DNA of 64,000 nt. It comes from an uncultured Clostridia bacterium (GTDB taxonomy: Bacteria; Bacillota; Clostridia; Oscillospirales; Oscillospiraceae). The notes under the pieces are model-generated. The model worked only from the letters and a program-made list of their open reading frames with translations, was not told where the DNA came from and did no database searches. The position numbers and the translations under genes are program-made. This document shows, one piece after another, positions 1-7,219 of the stretch; position 1 is the stretch's first letter, and the number at the start of each line of letters is the position of its first letter. The DNA is taken from NCBI GenBank assembly GCA_946550725.1, contig CAMNQX010000005.1:42113-106112 (forward strand), given 5' to 3'.

Positions 1-6
1 CGCTTT

Positions 7-552
7 TCATCCATCGCTCTCGTCGCCCTCTCTGAACTCCTCCATCAGCTCCCGGAGGAGGGCCGCCCGCTCGGAGGCCGGGATGGTGGCGACCGTCATG
101 GCCTTCCGGGCCCCCGGCCCCATCTCCACCTCCCGCCGCTCGGCGTAGCCGTAGTGGTTTTGGAGATACTGGATGATCCCTTTCAGGTTGCTCCCGCTCC
201 TGGTCAGCAGCTCCATCTCCAGGTAGGCCAAAAGCTGCTCGTTTACCCACTCGGTCGCTTCCGCCAGATCCGGATTGAGGCTTGCGTCGCAGTAGTTGTC
301 CCAGGTGGAGCGGTGGATCCCCAGATAGTCGCACATCGCCCCAATGCTGGGCGGGACTTCAAAGATCCTCCGCCTGATCGGCTCCCTGGCGTCGTTGCAG
401 ATGTCCACCGTCTTTTTAACTTCGTGGCCCCACTCGTCCGTCGTCCCCGTCGGAACCCGCTCAGTGAGGGTGATTGTCCGGGAGATCGAGGCAAAGTATC
501 CTTCCAGCGCCTTTCGGAGGCTCCTGGCCCCGTATTTTCGTTTCGCTCCCAC
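7..552 (-). CDS. Phage terminase small subunit (probable)
   Basis: Probable small subunit of the phage DNA packaging terminase, which recognises phage DNA and hands it to the large subunit. The 181-residue protein has a basic N-terminus, a central segment resembling a DNA-binding helix-turn-helix (IGAMCDYLGIHRSTWDNY, about residues 70-87), and a C-terminal region with GYAERREVEMGPGARKA, a pattern common just before the end of phage small terminases. A GTG at 561 directly abuts the AGGAGG site, so the GTG at 552, nine bases downstream of that site, is the better start. The stop overlaps an ATG (10 to 8) that begins another minus-strand frame running off the window; by position this should be the large subunit. 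The family call rests on my reading of the sequence pattern and on context, not on a search. Confidence 0.7.
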   Translation of the reverse strand: MGAKRKYGARSLRKALEGYFASISRTITLTERVPTGTTDEWGHEVKKTVDICNDAREPIRRRIFEVPPSIGAMCDYLGIHRSTWDNYCDASLNPDLAEATEWVNEQLLAYLEMELLTRSGSNLKGIIQYLQNHYGYAERREVEMGPGARKAMTVATIPASERAALLRELMEEFREGDESDG

Positions 553-561
553 GGATTTCAC

Positions 562-756
562 CCTCCTTTCCAGTTGACAATAACACGGAAAACGTGCGTC
601 GAACCGTCAACTTTTCAGAATTGCGTCAGGGCGCAAAAATATCCCCGAGCCCTTGCGGTGTCGAGGTTGTGACTGTCCCTATGTGGTTTTGCTATCCTAT
701 CGCGCGCCCGCGTGTGCGCCCCCGCCCCCCGGTGTGCGCGTTGGGTTCTGAAAAAT
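562..756. other. Intergenic region between replication and packaging genes
   Basis: This 195-base spacer separates the end of the HUH replication gene from the terminase small subunit. It is the longest gap between genes in the phage part of the window. It carries a GC-rich stretch (about 700-745) with the octamer GTGTGCGC twice around a C-rich core, and the hexamers GTTGAC and GTCAAC facing each other across about 25 bases near 572-620. A promoter for the packaging genes is expected here, but I see no convincing -35/-10 pair. Confidence 0.35.
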
Positions 757-1557
757 CTAACAGTTCTTTCGCTCGGCCCGGCGTTTCTTTCCCTCCGGCA
801 GAACGTAGCGTATGTACTGCGGGCGGCCCGGCTTGAACTCGCTCCGGTGGAGGAGCTTTGCCCCGGCTGGCACCCGCAGCTCCCCGGCGGTGAGGGCCGC
901 TCTGTCCTTGGGCACCGGGCGGATCATGTTGCGGGTTGAGCCGTACTTCTTGGCGTCTGGCACCTTGCGAACCTGTCGGGCGAAGTATTCCGCGATCGGG
1001 GTGTAGTCGTCTTGGCTTGATAGCGGCTCCCAGTTCACACCGCCCCAGCCCAGCTCCTGCCACTTGCGGATGAACGCCTCCCGGCAGCCCTTTGGTACGA
1101 CCAGGTGGTGGTGGACCCGGACCACCTCCCCAGTCTCTCCGTCCATGTCCGATGTGATCCAAAGGGCCCGCAGCTCCACCCCCTCCGGTAGGTCTCGCTT
1201 GACCCGCCGGAGGAAGTTCCGTATTGCGTGTTCCGCGGCGGCCCTCTGAATGTCCAGCAGCTCCGTCTCGTCAGCGTGGTCTGGGTCCATCCCTTGGCCC
1301 CTGGCCCAGTCCATGATCCGCCCCAGGCCCTCCTCCGAGTAGTCCAGGCCCATCAGATCATCCCCCGGCCCGTAGTTTGCATTCAGGGTCCTGGCCATGC
1401 GCTTCTCCGCCGAGTGCTCGTTCTGCTCCTGCTTCTTTGCCTCCGACCGGAGCTTCCTTTCCGACCTGGACGGCCTCGCTCCTGGGACCCAGTATTTGGT
1501 TTTTTCCCCGACGTTCCCCGCCTCGTATGTGCGGATCATCCAGTAGCCCTCCGCCAT
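757..1557 (-). CDS. HUH-type rolling-circle replication initiator
   Basis: A 266-residue protein with the hallmarks of an HUH endonuclease that nicks one strand to start rolling-circle replication. The metal-binding motif is VHHHLVV (histidines about 149-151), preceded by a beta-strand pattern (ALWITSDMDG, about 131-140). A candidate nucleophile tyrosine lies in EYFARQVRK (Tyr191). The C-terminus is strongly basic. The ATG at 1557 has a TAGGAGG site ten bases upstream. It lies among phage genes just upstream of the packaging gene and just downstream of two strong hairpins (1656-1739) that could serve as its origin. It resembles ORF2/G2P-type replication proteins more than plasmid MobA relaxases; an exact family cannot be fixed without a profile search. 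Confidence 0.72.
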   Translation of the reverse strand: MAEGYWMIRTYEAGNVGEKTKYWVPGARPSRSERKLRSEAKKQEQNEHSAEKRMARTLNANYGPGDDLMGLDYSEEGLGRIMDWARGQGMDPDHADETELLDIQRAAAEHAIRNFLRRVKRDLPEGVELRALWITSDMDGETGEVVRVHHHLVVPKGCREAFIRKWQELGWGGVNWEPLSSQDDYTPIAEYFARQVRKVPDAKKYGSTRNMIRPVPKDRAALTAGELRVPAGAKLLHRSEFKPGRPQYIRYVLPEGKKRRAERKNC

Positions 1558-1655
1558 GATCTGCTACCTCCTATCCCTTGGTCATAAAGTTAGGCTCCTA
1601 CCGAGCCCAAAAAATAAAGGGGTCCATATTTAATTGTATGGGGAGCTTGTCCCAC

Positions 1656-1739
1656 CCTCTGGCGTTCTCTCCGCGGCGCCGGAAACGGTGTCGTGGAGAG
1701 AGGGCCAGAGGGGCGGCCCGGCTGATTGCCGGTCCGCCC
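1656..1739. other. Two adjacent strong hairpins upstream of the replication gene
   Basis: Two stem-loops stand side by side between the replication gene and the next upstream gene. The first (1656-1711) pairs CCTCTGGC with GCCAGAGG and CTCTCC with GGAGAG around an inner GC-rich stem. The second (1711-1739) pairs GGGCGG-CCGGC with GCCGG-CCGCCC. Neither is followed by a clear T-tract in the direction of transcription (minus), so a simple terminator is not the obvious reading. Next to an HUH initiator they are candidates for a double-strand or single-strand origin. Confidence 0.5.
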
Positions 1740-2021
1740 TTATGCCCCGATGGGGAAAGATTTGTAGTATTTTCGGACGATCCGCTCCAGCGTCGAGCGG
1801 GAAAGGTGGTGCTTTAGGCAAATCTCCGTCGCCCCCGCGTCGGTGGTCACGAACTCGAACAAGGCCTGGTAGTAGTCTCCCCCGGCGGCCTCCATGCACA
1901 GATCGACCACGGCCTTCTGCTTGTCCGGCGGCAGCTCGTTATAGATCCTTGACGTGAAGTAGATGTAGCCCTGCTCGTTGTAGCCTACCGGTACGGAGTT
2001 TTTATAGCGAAACACATTCAT
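1740..2021 (-). CDS. Phage protein of unknown function
   Basis: A 93-residue protein I do not recognise. The N-terminus (MNVFRYKNSVPVGYNEQGYIYF) is rich in aromatic residues. The C-terminal half (TEICLKHHLSRSTLERIVRKYY) reads like a helix-turn-helix recognition segment, so DNA binding is possible. The ATG has an AAAGGAGGC site nine bases upstream. It sits in the minus-strand phage gene row just upstream of the replication initiator, where a small replication or transcription accessory protein would fit. Confidence 0.6.
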   Translation of the reverse strand: MNVFRYKNSVPVGYNEQGYIYFTSRIYNELPPDKQKAVVDLCMEAAGGDYYQALFEFVTTDAGATEICLKHHLSRSTLERIVRKYYKSFPIGA

Positions 2022-2052
2022 CCGACCGCCTCCTTTCCCGCTCGTGTTTGGT

Positions 2053-2259
2053 TTACGCCTCGTCCTTGCCCTTGGCCTCCCGCCGCCTAGCGCGGTGGGC
2101 CTTGCCCAGTCTCGCCAGGGCCCGCATGATCCCCAGGCCGCTCCGCCCGGTGTAGAGCCCCAGCCGCCGGGGCGCGGACCCCTTCATGTGGGCCGCCGCC
2201 TGCATATGGCCCTTGTGGCTCCGATGGGACCGCTTCTTGTGGTTGATTGCGCTTGCCAT
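2053..2259 (-). CDS. Small, highly basic phage protein
   Basis: A 68-residue protein dominated by lysine, arginine and histidine (KKRSHRSHKGH, RRREAKGKDEA) with no hydrophobic core I can see. An AAAGGAGG site precedes the ATG. It begins one base past the end of its upstream neighbour, so the two are probably translated together. Nucleic-acid binding is a fair guess from composition only; no family is recognised. Confidence 0.5.
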   Translation of the reverse strand: MASAINHKKRSHRSHKGHMQAAAHMKGSAPRRLGLYTGRSGLGIMRALARLGKAHRARRREAKGKDEA

Positions 2260-2260
2260 G

Positions 2261-2470
2261 TTACGCTTCCTCCTTTTTCTTTCTCCGCCGCTTGGCGGAC
2301 GGTGCCTTCTCCGCGGCCCGCTTGGCCGCCTCCAGACGTTTCTTGTCCTTGTGCTCCCGGTATTCGTTCCGGATTTGGTACAGCTCTCCCGGTTTCAGGT
2401 GGGAGACCAGCTCCCCATAAGATATGTGCCGCCTCCCAGCCTCCCAAGCCAGGGCGTCCAGATCGTTCAT
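2261..2470 (-). CDS. Small charged phage protein
   Basis: A 69-residue protein starting MNDLDALAWEAGRRH. The start is set by a perfect GGAGGTG site six bases before the ATG at 2470 and by an ATGA overlap with the upstream ASCH gene, which excludes a longer reading from 2536. The C-terminus is a lysine/arginine-rich helix (KRLEAAKRAAEK, then RRRKKKEE). No function is recognised. Confidence 0.55.
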   Translation of the reverse strand: MNDLDALAWEAGRRHISYGELVSHLKPGELYQIRNEYREHKDKKRLEAAKRAAEKAPSAKRRRKKKEEA

Positions 2471-2751
2471 CTTTTCACCTCCACAAACGCCAGGATTTGT
2501 AGCACCCAGCACGTCTCCTCCGGGTTTCCTCCCCACTCCGGCTTGGCTCCTTTTCTCCGCTTCGGCACTACCTCGGCCAGTATTGCAGGGCTGTCCAGTC
2601 GGTAGCCGTTCCGCAGTATAATCCCCACAGGCTCACCCTCGTACTTGCGGAACCGGGCCGCGTAGTAGGGCGTGTTCGCTCGGTATTCCTCCAACTTCTT
2701 CCCGGCCCGGATCATGTCGTACCACTTTTTCTTGATCGGCAGCGTCAGCAT
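2467..2751 (-). CDS. ASCH-domain protein
   Basis: A 94-residue protein with the ASCH/PUA-like pattern: MLTLPIKKKWYDMIRAGKKLEEYR at the start (the family typically opens with a hydrophobic strand, then K-x-W-x-x-x-I-x-x-G-x-K-x-x-E-x-R) and a central strand around EGEPVGIILRNGYR. ASCH domains are RNA-binding or nucleoside-processing folds, some of them nucleases or amidohydrolases; they are frequent in phages next to modification genes. The ATG at 2751 is preferred because everything upstream in this frame overlaps the neighbouring gene in another frame. The stop overlaps the next start as ATGA. Confidence 0.75.
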   Translation of the reverse strand: MLTLPIKKKWYDMIRAGKKLEEYRANTPYYAARFRKYEGEPVGIILRNGYRLDSPAILAEVVPKRRKGAKPEWGGNPEETCWVLQILAFVEVKR

Positions 2752-2762
2752 ATCCGCGCCTC

Positions 2763-2969
2763 CTATTCCGCCCAGCCGTCCAGGACCACCACAGGGCGGC
2801 CCGGACGGTCTTCCTGCTCCTCTGCGGTCCTGATCGTGAAGTCCAGGTCGATCAAGCCAGGGTCGTCCGGCACTTTCTTGCACTCGTCCCTTGTCGCCAG
2901 GCGACGGAAAACCACCTCCGCCCCGGCGGGCATGATCGCCAGCTCTGCCATGAGCTCGTAAACCTTCAC
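2763..2969 (-). CDS. Small phage protein of unknown function
   Basis: A 68-residue acidic protein starting at GTG (VKVYELMAELAIMPAG). The GTG overlaps the stop of the upstream radical SAM gene (GTGA), and GGAGGCG lies just upstream. The sequence reads as a helix, then strands (AEVVFRRLAT; LIDLDFTIRT; RPVVVLDGW). Similar short proteins opening with K-V-x-E-L-x-x-x-L are common in Firmicute phages but have no assigned role. Confidence 0.55.
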   Translation of the reverse strand: MKVYELMAELAIMPAGAEVVFRRLATRDECKKVPDDPGLIDLDFTIRTAEEQEDRPGRPVVVLDGWAE

Positions 2970-3682
2970 TTCGCCGCCTCCATTTCCTTCCGCAGGCTGT
3001 CCTTGATGTAGTAGTCCAGCCCCCTCTGGCAGCACAGCAGCTCCGCCTCATGCCCAAATGCCGCCCAGTTGACCCCAGGCAGAGGATGGTAGTTCAGCTT
3101 GCCAATCTTCACCTTGTCGAAGATGAACTTGCTGGCGTCCAGCGTCCGCAACACCAGCGCAGGGTCCAGCACCGGCTCAAAGGAGGCCCAGGTTTTGATC
3201 CCCGCCTCCTTGGCGCGGGCGGCGATCTCCACCCGCTCGGACGGCAAGACCGCCCCCGGCTCCGCCTCATGGGCCATACCATCCCAACACGAGATGGTCA
3301 CGCCGTACCAATCCTCGCCGTCCAACAGGTCAAAGTCCCGGCTCCCGTCGCCCTTGGTCAAGATCTGGACGTGGTTTCCGGCAGCCTTGACGGCCTTGAT
3401 AATCTCCCTTGTGGCGTTGGTGTCGTGCCCCCCAGGGTAGGGATCGCAGGTAAAGCACAGGTGGATGGTCTTGCCCGTGATGGCCTCCCGGTCAAGCTGT
3501 CGTTTGACCTCCTCCACAATGTTCTCCCTGGGCTCCACACAGCCGTGGAACTTCTCCACCTCCCGGCGCAGAACGCCAGGAGCGAAGCAGTAGTAACAGC
3601 GGTGCGGGCAGCCGGTGTAGATGTTGATGGCGTAGTCGCCGTACTCCTTCGCCTTTCCCTTCGGTATGTAGATCGGTTTCAT
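2966..3682 (-). CDS. Radical SAM protein, spore-photoproduct-lyase-like
   Basis: A 238-residue radical SAM enzyme. The iron-sulfur cluster motif is CPHRCYYC (Cys25, Cys29, Cys32), placed near the N-terminus after KAKEYGDYAINIYTG, as in the phage group usually labelled DNA repair photolyase or SPL-like. Further hallmarks are HLCFTCDPYP and a GVTIS strand. Substrate and product are unknown; neighbours suggest nucleic-acid modification. The ATG at 3682 has AGGAGG six bases upstream. The stop overlaps the start of the next gene. Confidence 0.8.
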   Translation of the reverse strand: MKPIYIPKGKAKEYGDYAINIYTGCPHRCYYCFAPGVLRREVEKFHGCVEPRENIVEEVKRQLDREAITGKTIHLCFTCDPYPGGHDTNATREIIKAVKAAGNHVQILTKGDGSRDFDLLDGEDWYGVTISCWDGMAHEAEPGAVLPSERVEIAARAKEAGIKTWASFEPVLDPALVLRTLDASKFIFDKVKIGKLNYHPLPGVNWAAFGHEAELLCCQRGLDYYIKDSLRKEMEAAK

Positions 3683-4327
3683 CTTTGGCCTCCTTCTAGA
3701 AGTCCTCCCCATTGTTGCGCCATAGCGCGGGCAACGCCTGGTGGCGTTTTAGCTCTGTTGATGGCGTCCTGGCCGCGCCTCGCGGCTCCGTAGGTCCTCT
3801 TGTCCTTTCGCCCCGTCCCTGACGGGACGTATGGGCCTACCGGCTTACGGTCTGGCGTGGTCGGGACGAGAGGAGGTAGTCCTTTGATCCACAGCCTGGT
3901 CTTTTTTGTGTACGGCCAGGTCCCGTCGTCGTCGAACAGATAGGGCTGTATCTCTTGGGTGTGGGGCGGCATTTCAAATATCCTGGAAGAGACAGGATTT
4001 TCTACCGCGATCCTTGGACAGTCCGCCTCCCAAAACCGCAAGAAGAAGGCCTTGGCCTCCAGCCCTTTCTGGAACCGCTCCGTGTCCAGTTTCCCCTTGG
4101 TCGGGTATAGGTGGCAGGCTCCGGCGTTGGACAGGTAGGTGCATGGCGGGAACGCCAGGATCATGTCCCACCGGATTTTCAGCAGCTCCAGCGCGTCCAC
4201 CTGCAAATGGTATTCAGGGTGCCCCCCCCCCGCATGGTAACAGGTCGCAGCTATAAGCCTCATGGCCCAACTCTCGAAAAGCGGTCGCCACCGCCTGGCT
4301 CTCTTCACAGGCGACAAGAACTCTCAT
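3679..4327 (-). pseudogene. DNA cytosine-5 methyltransferase, split by a G10 tract
   Basis: Phage-type C5-cytosine methyltransferase. Reading from the ATG at 4327 (GGAGG upstream) gives MRVLVACEESQAVATAFREL, the normal N-terminus with the SAM-binding region, then DLLPC, then a run of ten G (4231 to 4222) that leads into a stop at 4214. In the next frame translation would continue GGHPEYHLQVDALELL, then the catalytic Pro-Cys in AFPPCTYLS and the conserved AVENP. Nine G would restore one frame of about 215 residues. Both halves are otherwise intact, so this looks like a reversible off state or a one-base sequencing error rather than old decay. The stop overlaps the radical SAM start. Confidence 0.8.
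4222..4231. repeat. Poly-C/poly-G tract, 10 bases, in the cytosine methyltransferase gene
   Basis: Ten C on the plus strand, read as G10 in the coding direction and preceded by ATGC. Its length sets the frame of the cytosine methyltransferase: ten is out of frame, nine would be in frame. Confidence 0.95.
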
Positions 4328-4817
4328 AACTCCTCCTTAAAACATCCTGATCTGAAATTCTCCGTCCAACATCTCCCAGCGAAAACGCCTGTCACCTGGA
4401 ATTAGCAGGCCCTCGTCCTCCATCTGGAAACGTCGATCATAGTCGTGGACGGTGCTGGAAGTCGGTTTCCCTGATTTGTCCGGCTTGCCTGGCTTGAAGT
4501 ATACCGGGCTGTCGGTGTCCCACTTTAGCAAGAGTGCCCACAGTTCCGGGTATTCTTTTCGGAGGAGACGGAGCTGGTTGACGCCCTGATTGTGACAAAA
4601 CCAGCAACCGTCCCGGCAGCCGGTCTCATAGACAGGAGCCAGGATGCCCTCATACTGACAGTAGAGACCGCACAGCCCCTCCTCGATGCCGAACTCCACC
4701 AGAGGAGCCCGCTTGCGATCCGAGAGCTGGCCGAACCGTTTAGGCTCGTCCGCCGCTATGCCGAGGTACTCCACGATATTTGTACCGCCCCTCGGGGTGG
4801 GGCCCTCCAAAAACTCG

Positions 4818-4984
4818 GTCTTGAGCTTCTGGCACCATTGTCCCCTTCGGTTGATGGATACCGGGAACCCATATATGCTTGAGCTTTTGGCACCAAGGCC
4901 CTCTTTGCAGAGGAAACCCCGTCGGAAGCCCTTGGTACTTTGAGTGATTTCTGGCACCAAGGCCCCCACAAGGTCGGGAAGCCT
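4818..4984. repeat. Three tandem diverged repeats encoding GFP...WCQK.LK
   Basis: Three units of 50-60 bases within the PP-loop gene. On the minus strand each contains GG(G/C)TTCC near its start and TGGTGCCA(G/A)AA near its end. The peptide GFPTLWGPWCQKSLK is in the frame continuous with the N-terminal half. GFPLQRGPWCQKLK is one base later in phase, and GFPVSINRRGQWCQKLK one further base later, in the frame of the C-terminal half. Confidence 0.75.
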
Positions 4985-5010
4985 AGGATCGTTCCCTGCT
5001 GTTTGCAGCA

Positions 5011-5019
5011 CCCCCCCCC
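5011..5019. repeat. Poly-C/poly-G tract, 9 bases, in the PP-loop gene
   Basis: Nine C on the plus strand (G9 in the coding direction), again preceded by ATGC. With nine the upstream frame continues into a stop at 4756; with ten it would read through to 4337. Confidence 0.95.
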
Positions 5020-5354
5020 GCATTTTTCGGCCCTGCGCTCTGGGACACGGTAAAACATCTGCTCGTATGTTACTTTCTTTCCATCCCGCATGGCACACAG
5101 ATGTTCAACCTCAATGCGGTACTTTCGCCAAACAAACTCGTCAAAGCGAGGCTCGAACTCCACCATCTTTGGGTGTTCTCCTCGTATGGTGTCGGTTGCC
5201 CACACAGTTGTCGAGGTGATCCGATCCAGCGGGAGGCCGCGGGAAACAATCACCTCCAGCATTTTCGTGCTGTCTTTTCCGCCAACGCTTACGCGGGCTA
5301 TGTACTGTGTGTCTCGGCTCTGGATCGTCAGTTCTGTTCCCACGTCTCCACCAC

Positions 5355-6266
5355 CTAGAACAAAGTCTCTTGCACTCCAGCCTGCTCTGCCTGGAATATC
5401 CGCCACTCTGCCATATCGCAGTAGTCCCGGTTGATCTCGCATCCCAAGAACTTCCGCCCTAGCCGTGTGGCCACCACGCCGACGGTCCCGCTCCCGGTAA
5501 ACGGGTCTAGAACCGTGCCTCCCGCCGGGCTTCCCGCCAGTATGCACGGCTCTACCAGCTTCTCCGGGAACATAGCGATGTGGTCACACGGCGCTTTTGT
5601 CGTGGCGACGCTCCACACATCCCGCTTGTTGCGGGTCAGCCCGTCCCCGACGGCCTTCATCGGTTTATCCTTGCCCTGTTGCCTGGTAGACCCCGCCTGA
5701 CTTCCAACGTCCTGTCTCATGCGGACCACCGTACTCTCCGCCGAAAGTTCCCGGATCGCGTCCGCGTCGAAGTAGTAGCGCGGCGATTTTGTCAGGAGGA
5801 AGATGTACTCATGGCTCTTGGTGCAACGGTCCCTCACGCTCTCCGGGAGGCAGTTTGTTTTATTCCAGATGATGTCCTGGCGCAAATACCACCCATCCGC
5901 CCGGAGGGCAAAGGCCAGCATCCAAGGGATGCCGATCAGGTCCTTGTACTTATAGCCCTTTGGGACGTGCTTTTCGGTATGACCAGCTTTGTTCCTTGTG
6001 TTCCCTGGCGGGTTTCTTCCCGACCTGGTGGCATAACTGTCTCCGATATTGACCCACAGGGTCCCGTCCTCCCGCAGGACCCGCCGGACTTCACGGAACA
6101 CATCCACCAGGCGCTCGATGTACTCCTCCGGGGTGGCCTCCATTCCGATCTGGCCGTCCGCACCATAGTCTCGGAGGTTGAAGTATGGCGGCGATGTCAC
6201 GCAGGTGTGGACGCTTTCCGCTTTTATCTTTTTCAGCCCCACCTTTGCGTCCCCACAGAGGATCAC
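5355..6266 (-). CDS. Site-specific DNA methyltransferase (N4-cytosine or N6-adenine, SPPY type)
   Basis: A 303-residue exocyclic-amine DNA methyltransferase. The catalytic SPPY lies at residues 25-28, before the SAM-binding motif VLDPFTGSGTVG near residue 255; this order marks the beta class. DGTLWVNIGDSYA and the W-x-L-R-Q-D-I-I-W-N-K pattern (YLRQDIIWNKTN) are also typical. It would modify a specific DNA sequence in phage or host DNA, probably to evade restriction. No partner restriction enzyme is nearby. The GTG start at 6266 follows a G-rich site (AAGGGGG). It lies between the MT-A70 gene (12 bases upstream) and the PP-loop gene. Confidence 0.9.
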   Translation of the reverse strand: MILCGDAKVGLKKIKAESVHTCVTSPPYFNLRDYGADGQIGMEATPEEYIERLVDVFREVRRVLREDGTLWVNIGDSYATRSGRNPPGNTRNKAGHTEKHVPKGYKYKDLIGIPWMLAFALRADGWYLRQDIIWNKTNCLPESVRDRCTKSHEYIFLLTKSPRYYFDADAIRELSAESTVVRMRQDVGSQAGSTRQQGKDKPMKAVGDGLTRNKRDVWSVATTKAPCDHIAMFPEKLVEPCILAGSPAGGTVLDPFTGSGTVGVVATRLGRKFLGCEINRDYCDMAEWRIFQAEQAGVQETLF

Positions 6267-6278
6267 ACCGCCGCCCCC

Positions 6279-6827
6279 TTAAACCTCATCTCCCCAGGCG
6301 TCCCAGCCCGGCGCCCGCTCACGGGCGAAAAGCTCAATGCGTGGCACGTCGCCCAGCAACTCCACGATCCGCCCCCGCACCTCCGGCGGCTTTCGGCTGT
6401 GGCCTGCAAACGGGGCCTCCACGATCTGATGTACCCGGTGGCTCTTGACCCGCTCGGAGGCCTTGAACTCCTTGGAGACGCCCAGCAGGCACACCTCGGC
6501 GTTGGCCCGTGTGTAGTGCCCCATGCCCCAGTAGTTCGTCCCGCTCTTCGGATTTTTCTTGACCCACACAAACGCCGCGCCGACGTACCTAAATCCCCAC
6601 GCCTCCATAACTTGGAGCGCATCCTGGATCTTTGGGAAAGTTGCCCAAAGGAAGAGGCAAGCCCCCCCCCCAGCAACTTCGGCCACTGGCAAATTGCATA
6701 TATCCTCCGTGTTCATGGTCTCGTAGTGTTGCCGCGCAATCCCTCTAGCGTTTTTCAGACCCCCAGGGTAGCTCCACGGAGGGTCTGCGTAGATGATCTG
6801 GTATTTCTTTGAAGGGAACGGGATCAT
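6279..6827 (-). CDS. MT-A70 family adenine methyltransferase
   Basis: A 182-residue N6-adenine methyltransferase of the phage MT-A70 group. Catalytic DPPW is at residues 15-18 (IIYADPPWSYPGG), followed by HYETM, LFLWATFPKIQDAL and YVGAAFVWVKKN, all characteristic. A run of ten G (6671 to 6662) encodes part of AGGGACLF; here ten G keeps the frame open, so the gene reads as on. A change of one base would truncate it. The ATG at 6827 with GGAGGAG upstream is preferred to one at 6851. The start overlaps the end of the upstream gene by four bases. Confidence 0.9.
   Translation of the reverse strand: MIPFPSKKYQIIYADPPWSYPGGLKNARGIARQHYETMNTEDICNLPVAEVAGGGACLFLWATFPKIQDALQVMEAWGFRYVGAAFVWVKKNPKSGTNYWGMGHYTRANAEVCLLGVSKEFKASERVKSHRVHQIVEAPFAGHSRKPPEVRGRIVELLGDVPRIELFARERAPGWDAWGDEV
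6662..6671. repeat. Poly-C/poly-G tract, 10 bases, in the MT-A70 gene
   Basis: Ten C on the plus strand, in frame within the MT-A70 coding sequence about a third of the way in. A slip of one base would end translation early. Confidence 0.95.
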
Positions 6828-7219
6828 GCGTGCTCCTCCTCCCCAAGGCAAGAACCAAGCCTTATATACCCTCTCAACGGCACGTTCAGGTACAGCGCAG
6901 CGGCCTTACCCTCTACCACGAACATCCTAGCCCGCACCAGCAAGGCGTTTTGGATTGGATCCTCTGTTGCCTCTAAAAGCACTTCATCGGAGCTCAAAAG
7001 TTCTTTTGCCAGCGCCTCGCACAGACGGTTCTTGCCGTACCACACCAACTCCGGCACCTGCATTTTGGTTCTCTCCCAGTCGTCCAGTCGGCAGGTGGCT
7101 TGTAATATGCGATACGAAATATCCGCCTTTACAGGGTGAATGGTCTGGCTGTATTCCACGGTGTACCCGCCCAGCTTGCGGATCAGCCAAAGGCGCAGCC
7201 GTTCAAGCAGCTTTCTCAC
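6824..7219 (-). CDS. Phage protein of unknown function
   Basis: A 131-residue protein with an amphipathic basic N-terminus (VRKLLERLRLWLIRKLGG) and a mixed C-terminal domain. It starts at GTG 7219, overlapping the stop of the MazF-like gene as GTGA, so translation is probably coupled. ALLVRARMFVVEGKAAALYLNVPLRGYIRLG reads as two strands and a helix. No family is recognised. Confidence 0.6.
   Translation of the reverse strand: MRKLLERLRLWLIRKLGGYTVEYSQTIHPVKADISYRILQATCRLDDWERTKMQVPELVWYGKNRLCEALAKELLSSDEVLLEATEDPIQNALLVRARMFVVEGKAAALYLNVPLRGYIRLGSCLGEEEHA

Larger units (their letters stand above)
4337..5343 (-). pseudogene. PAPS-reductase-family PP-loop protein, out of frame
   Basis: Phage member of the phosphoadenosine-phosphosulfate reductase/ATP pyrophosphatase family. 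The N-terminal frame from GTG 5343 contains the PP-loop SVGGKDSTKM and VWATDTI, and runs to KCGGG at a G9 tract (5019 to 5011). The C-terminal frame contains IVEYLGIAADEPKR, GCRDGCWFCHNQGV and LRLLRKEYPELWALLLKWD, typical of the family, and ends at 4337. The two halves are in different frames; ten G would join them. Between tract and C-terminal half lie three copies of a GFP-x(n)-WCQK-LK motif, one in each frame. The gene starts just after the SPPY methyltransferase. Role unknown; a link to base modification is inference. Confidence 0.75.

Noticed and set aside
4818..4984. Tandem repeats as a CRISPR array or variable region of a diversity-generating retroelement
   Set aside because: Only three diverged units without spacers, and no reverse transcriptase or cas gene is present.
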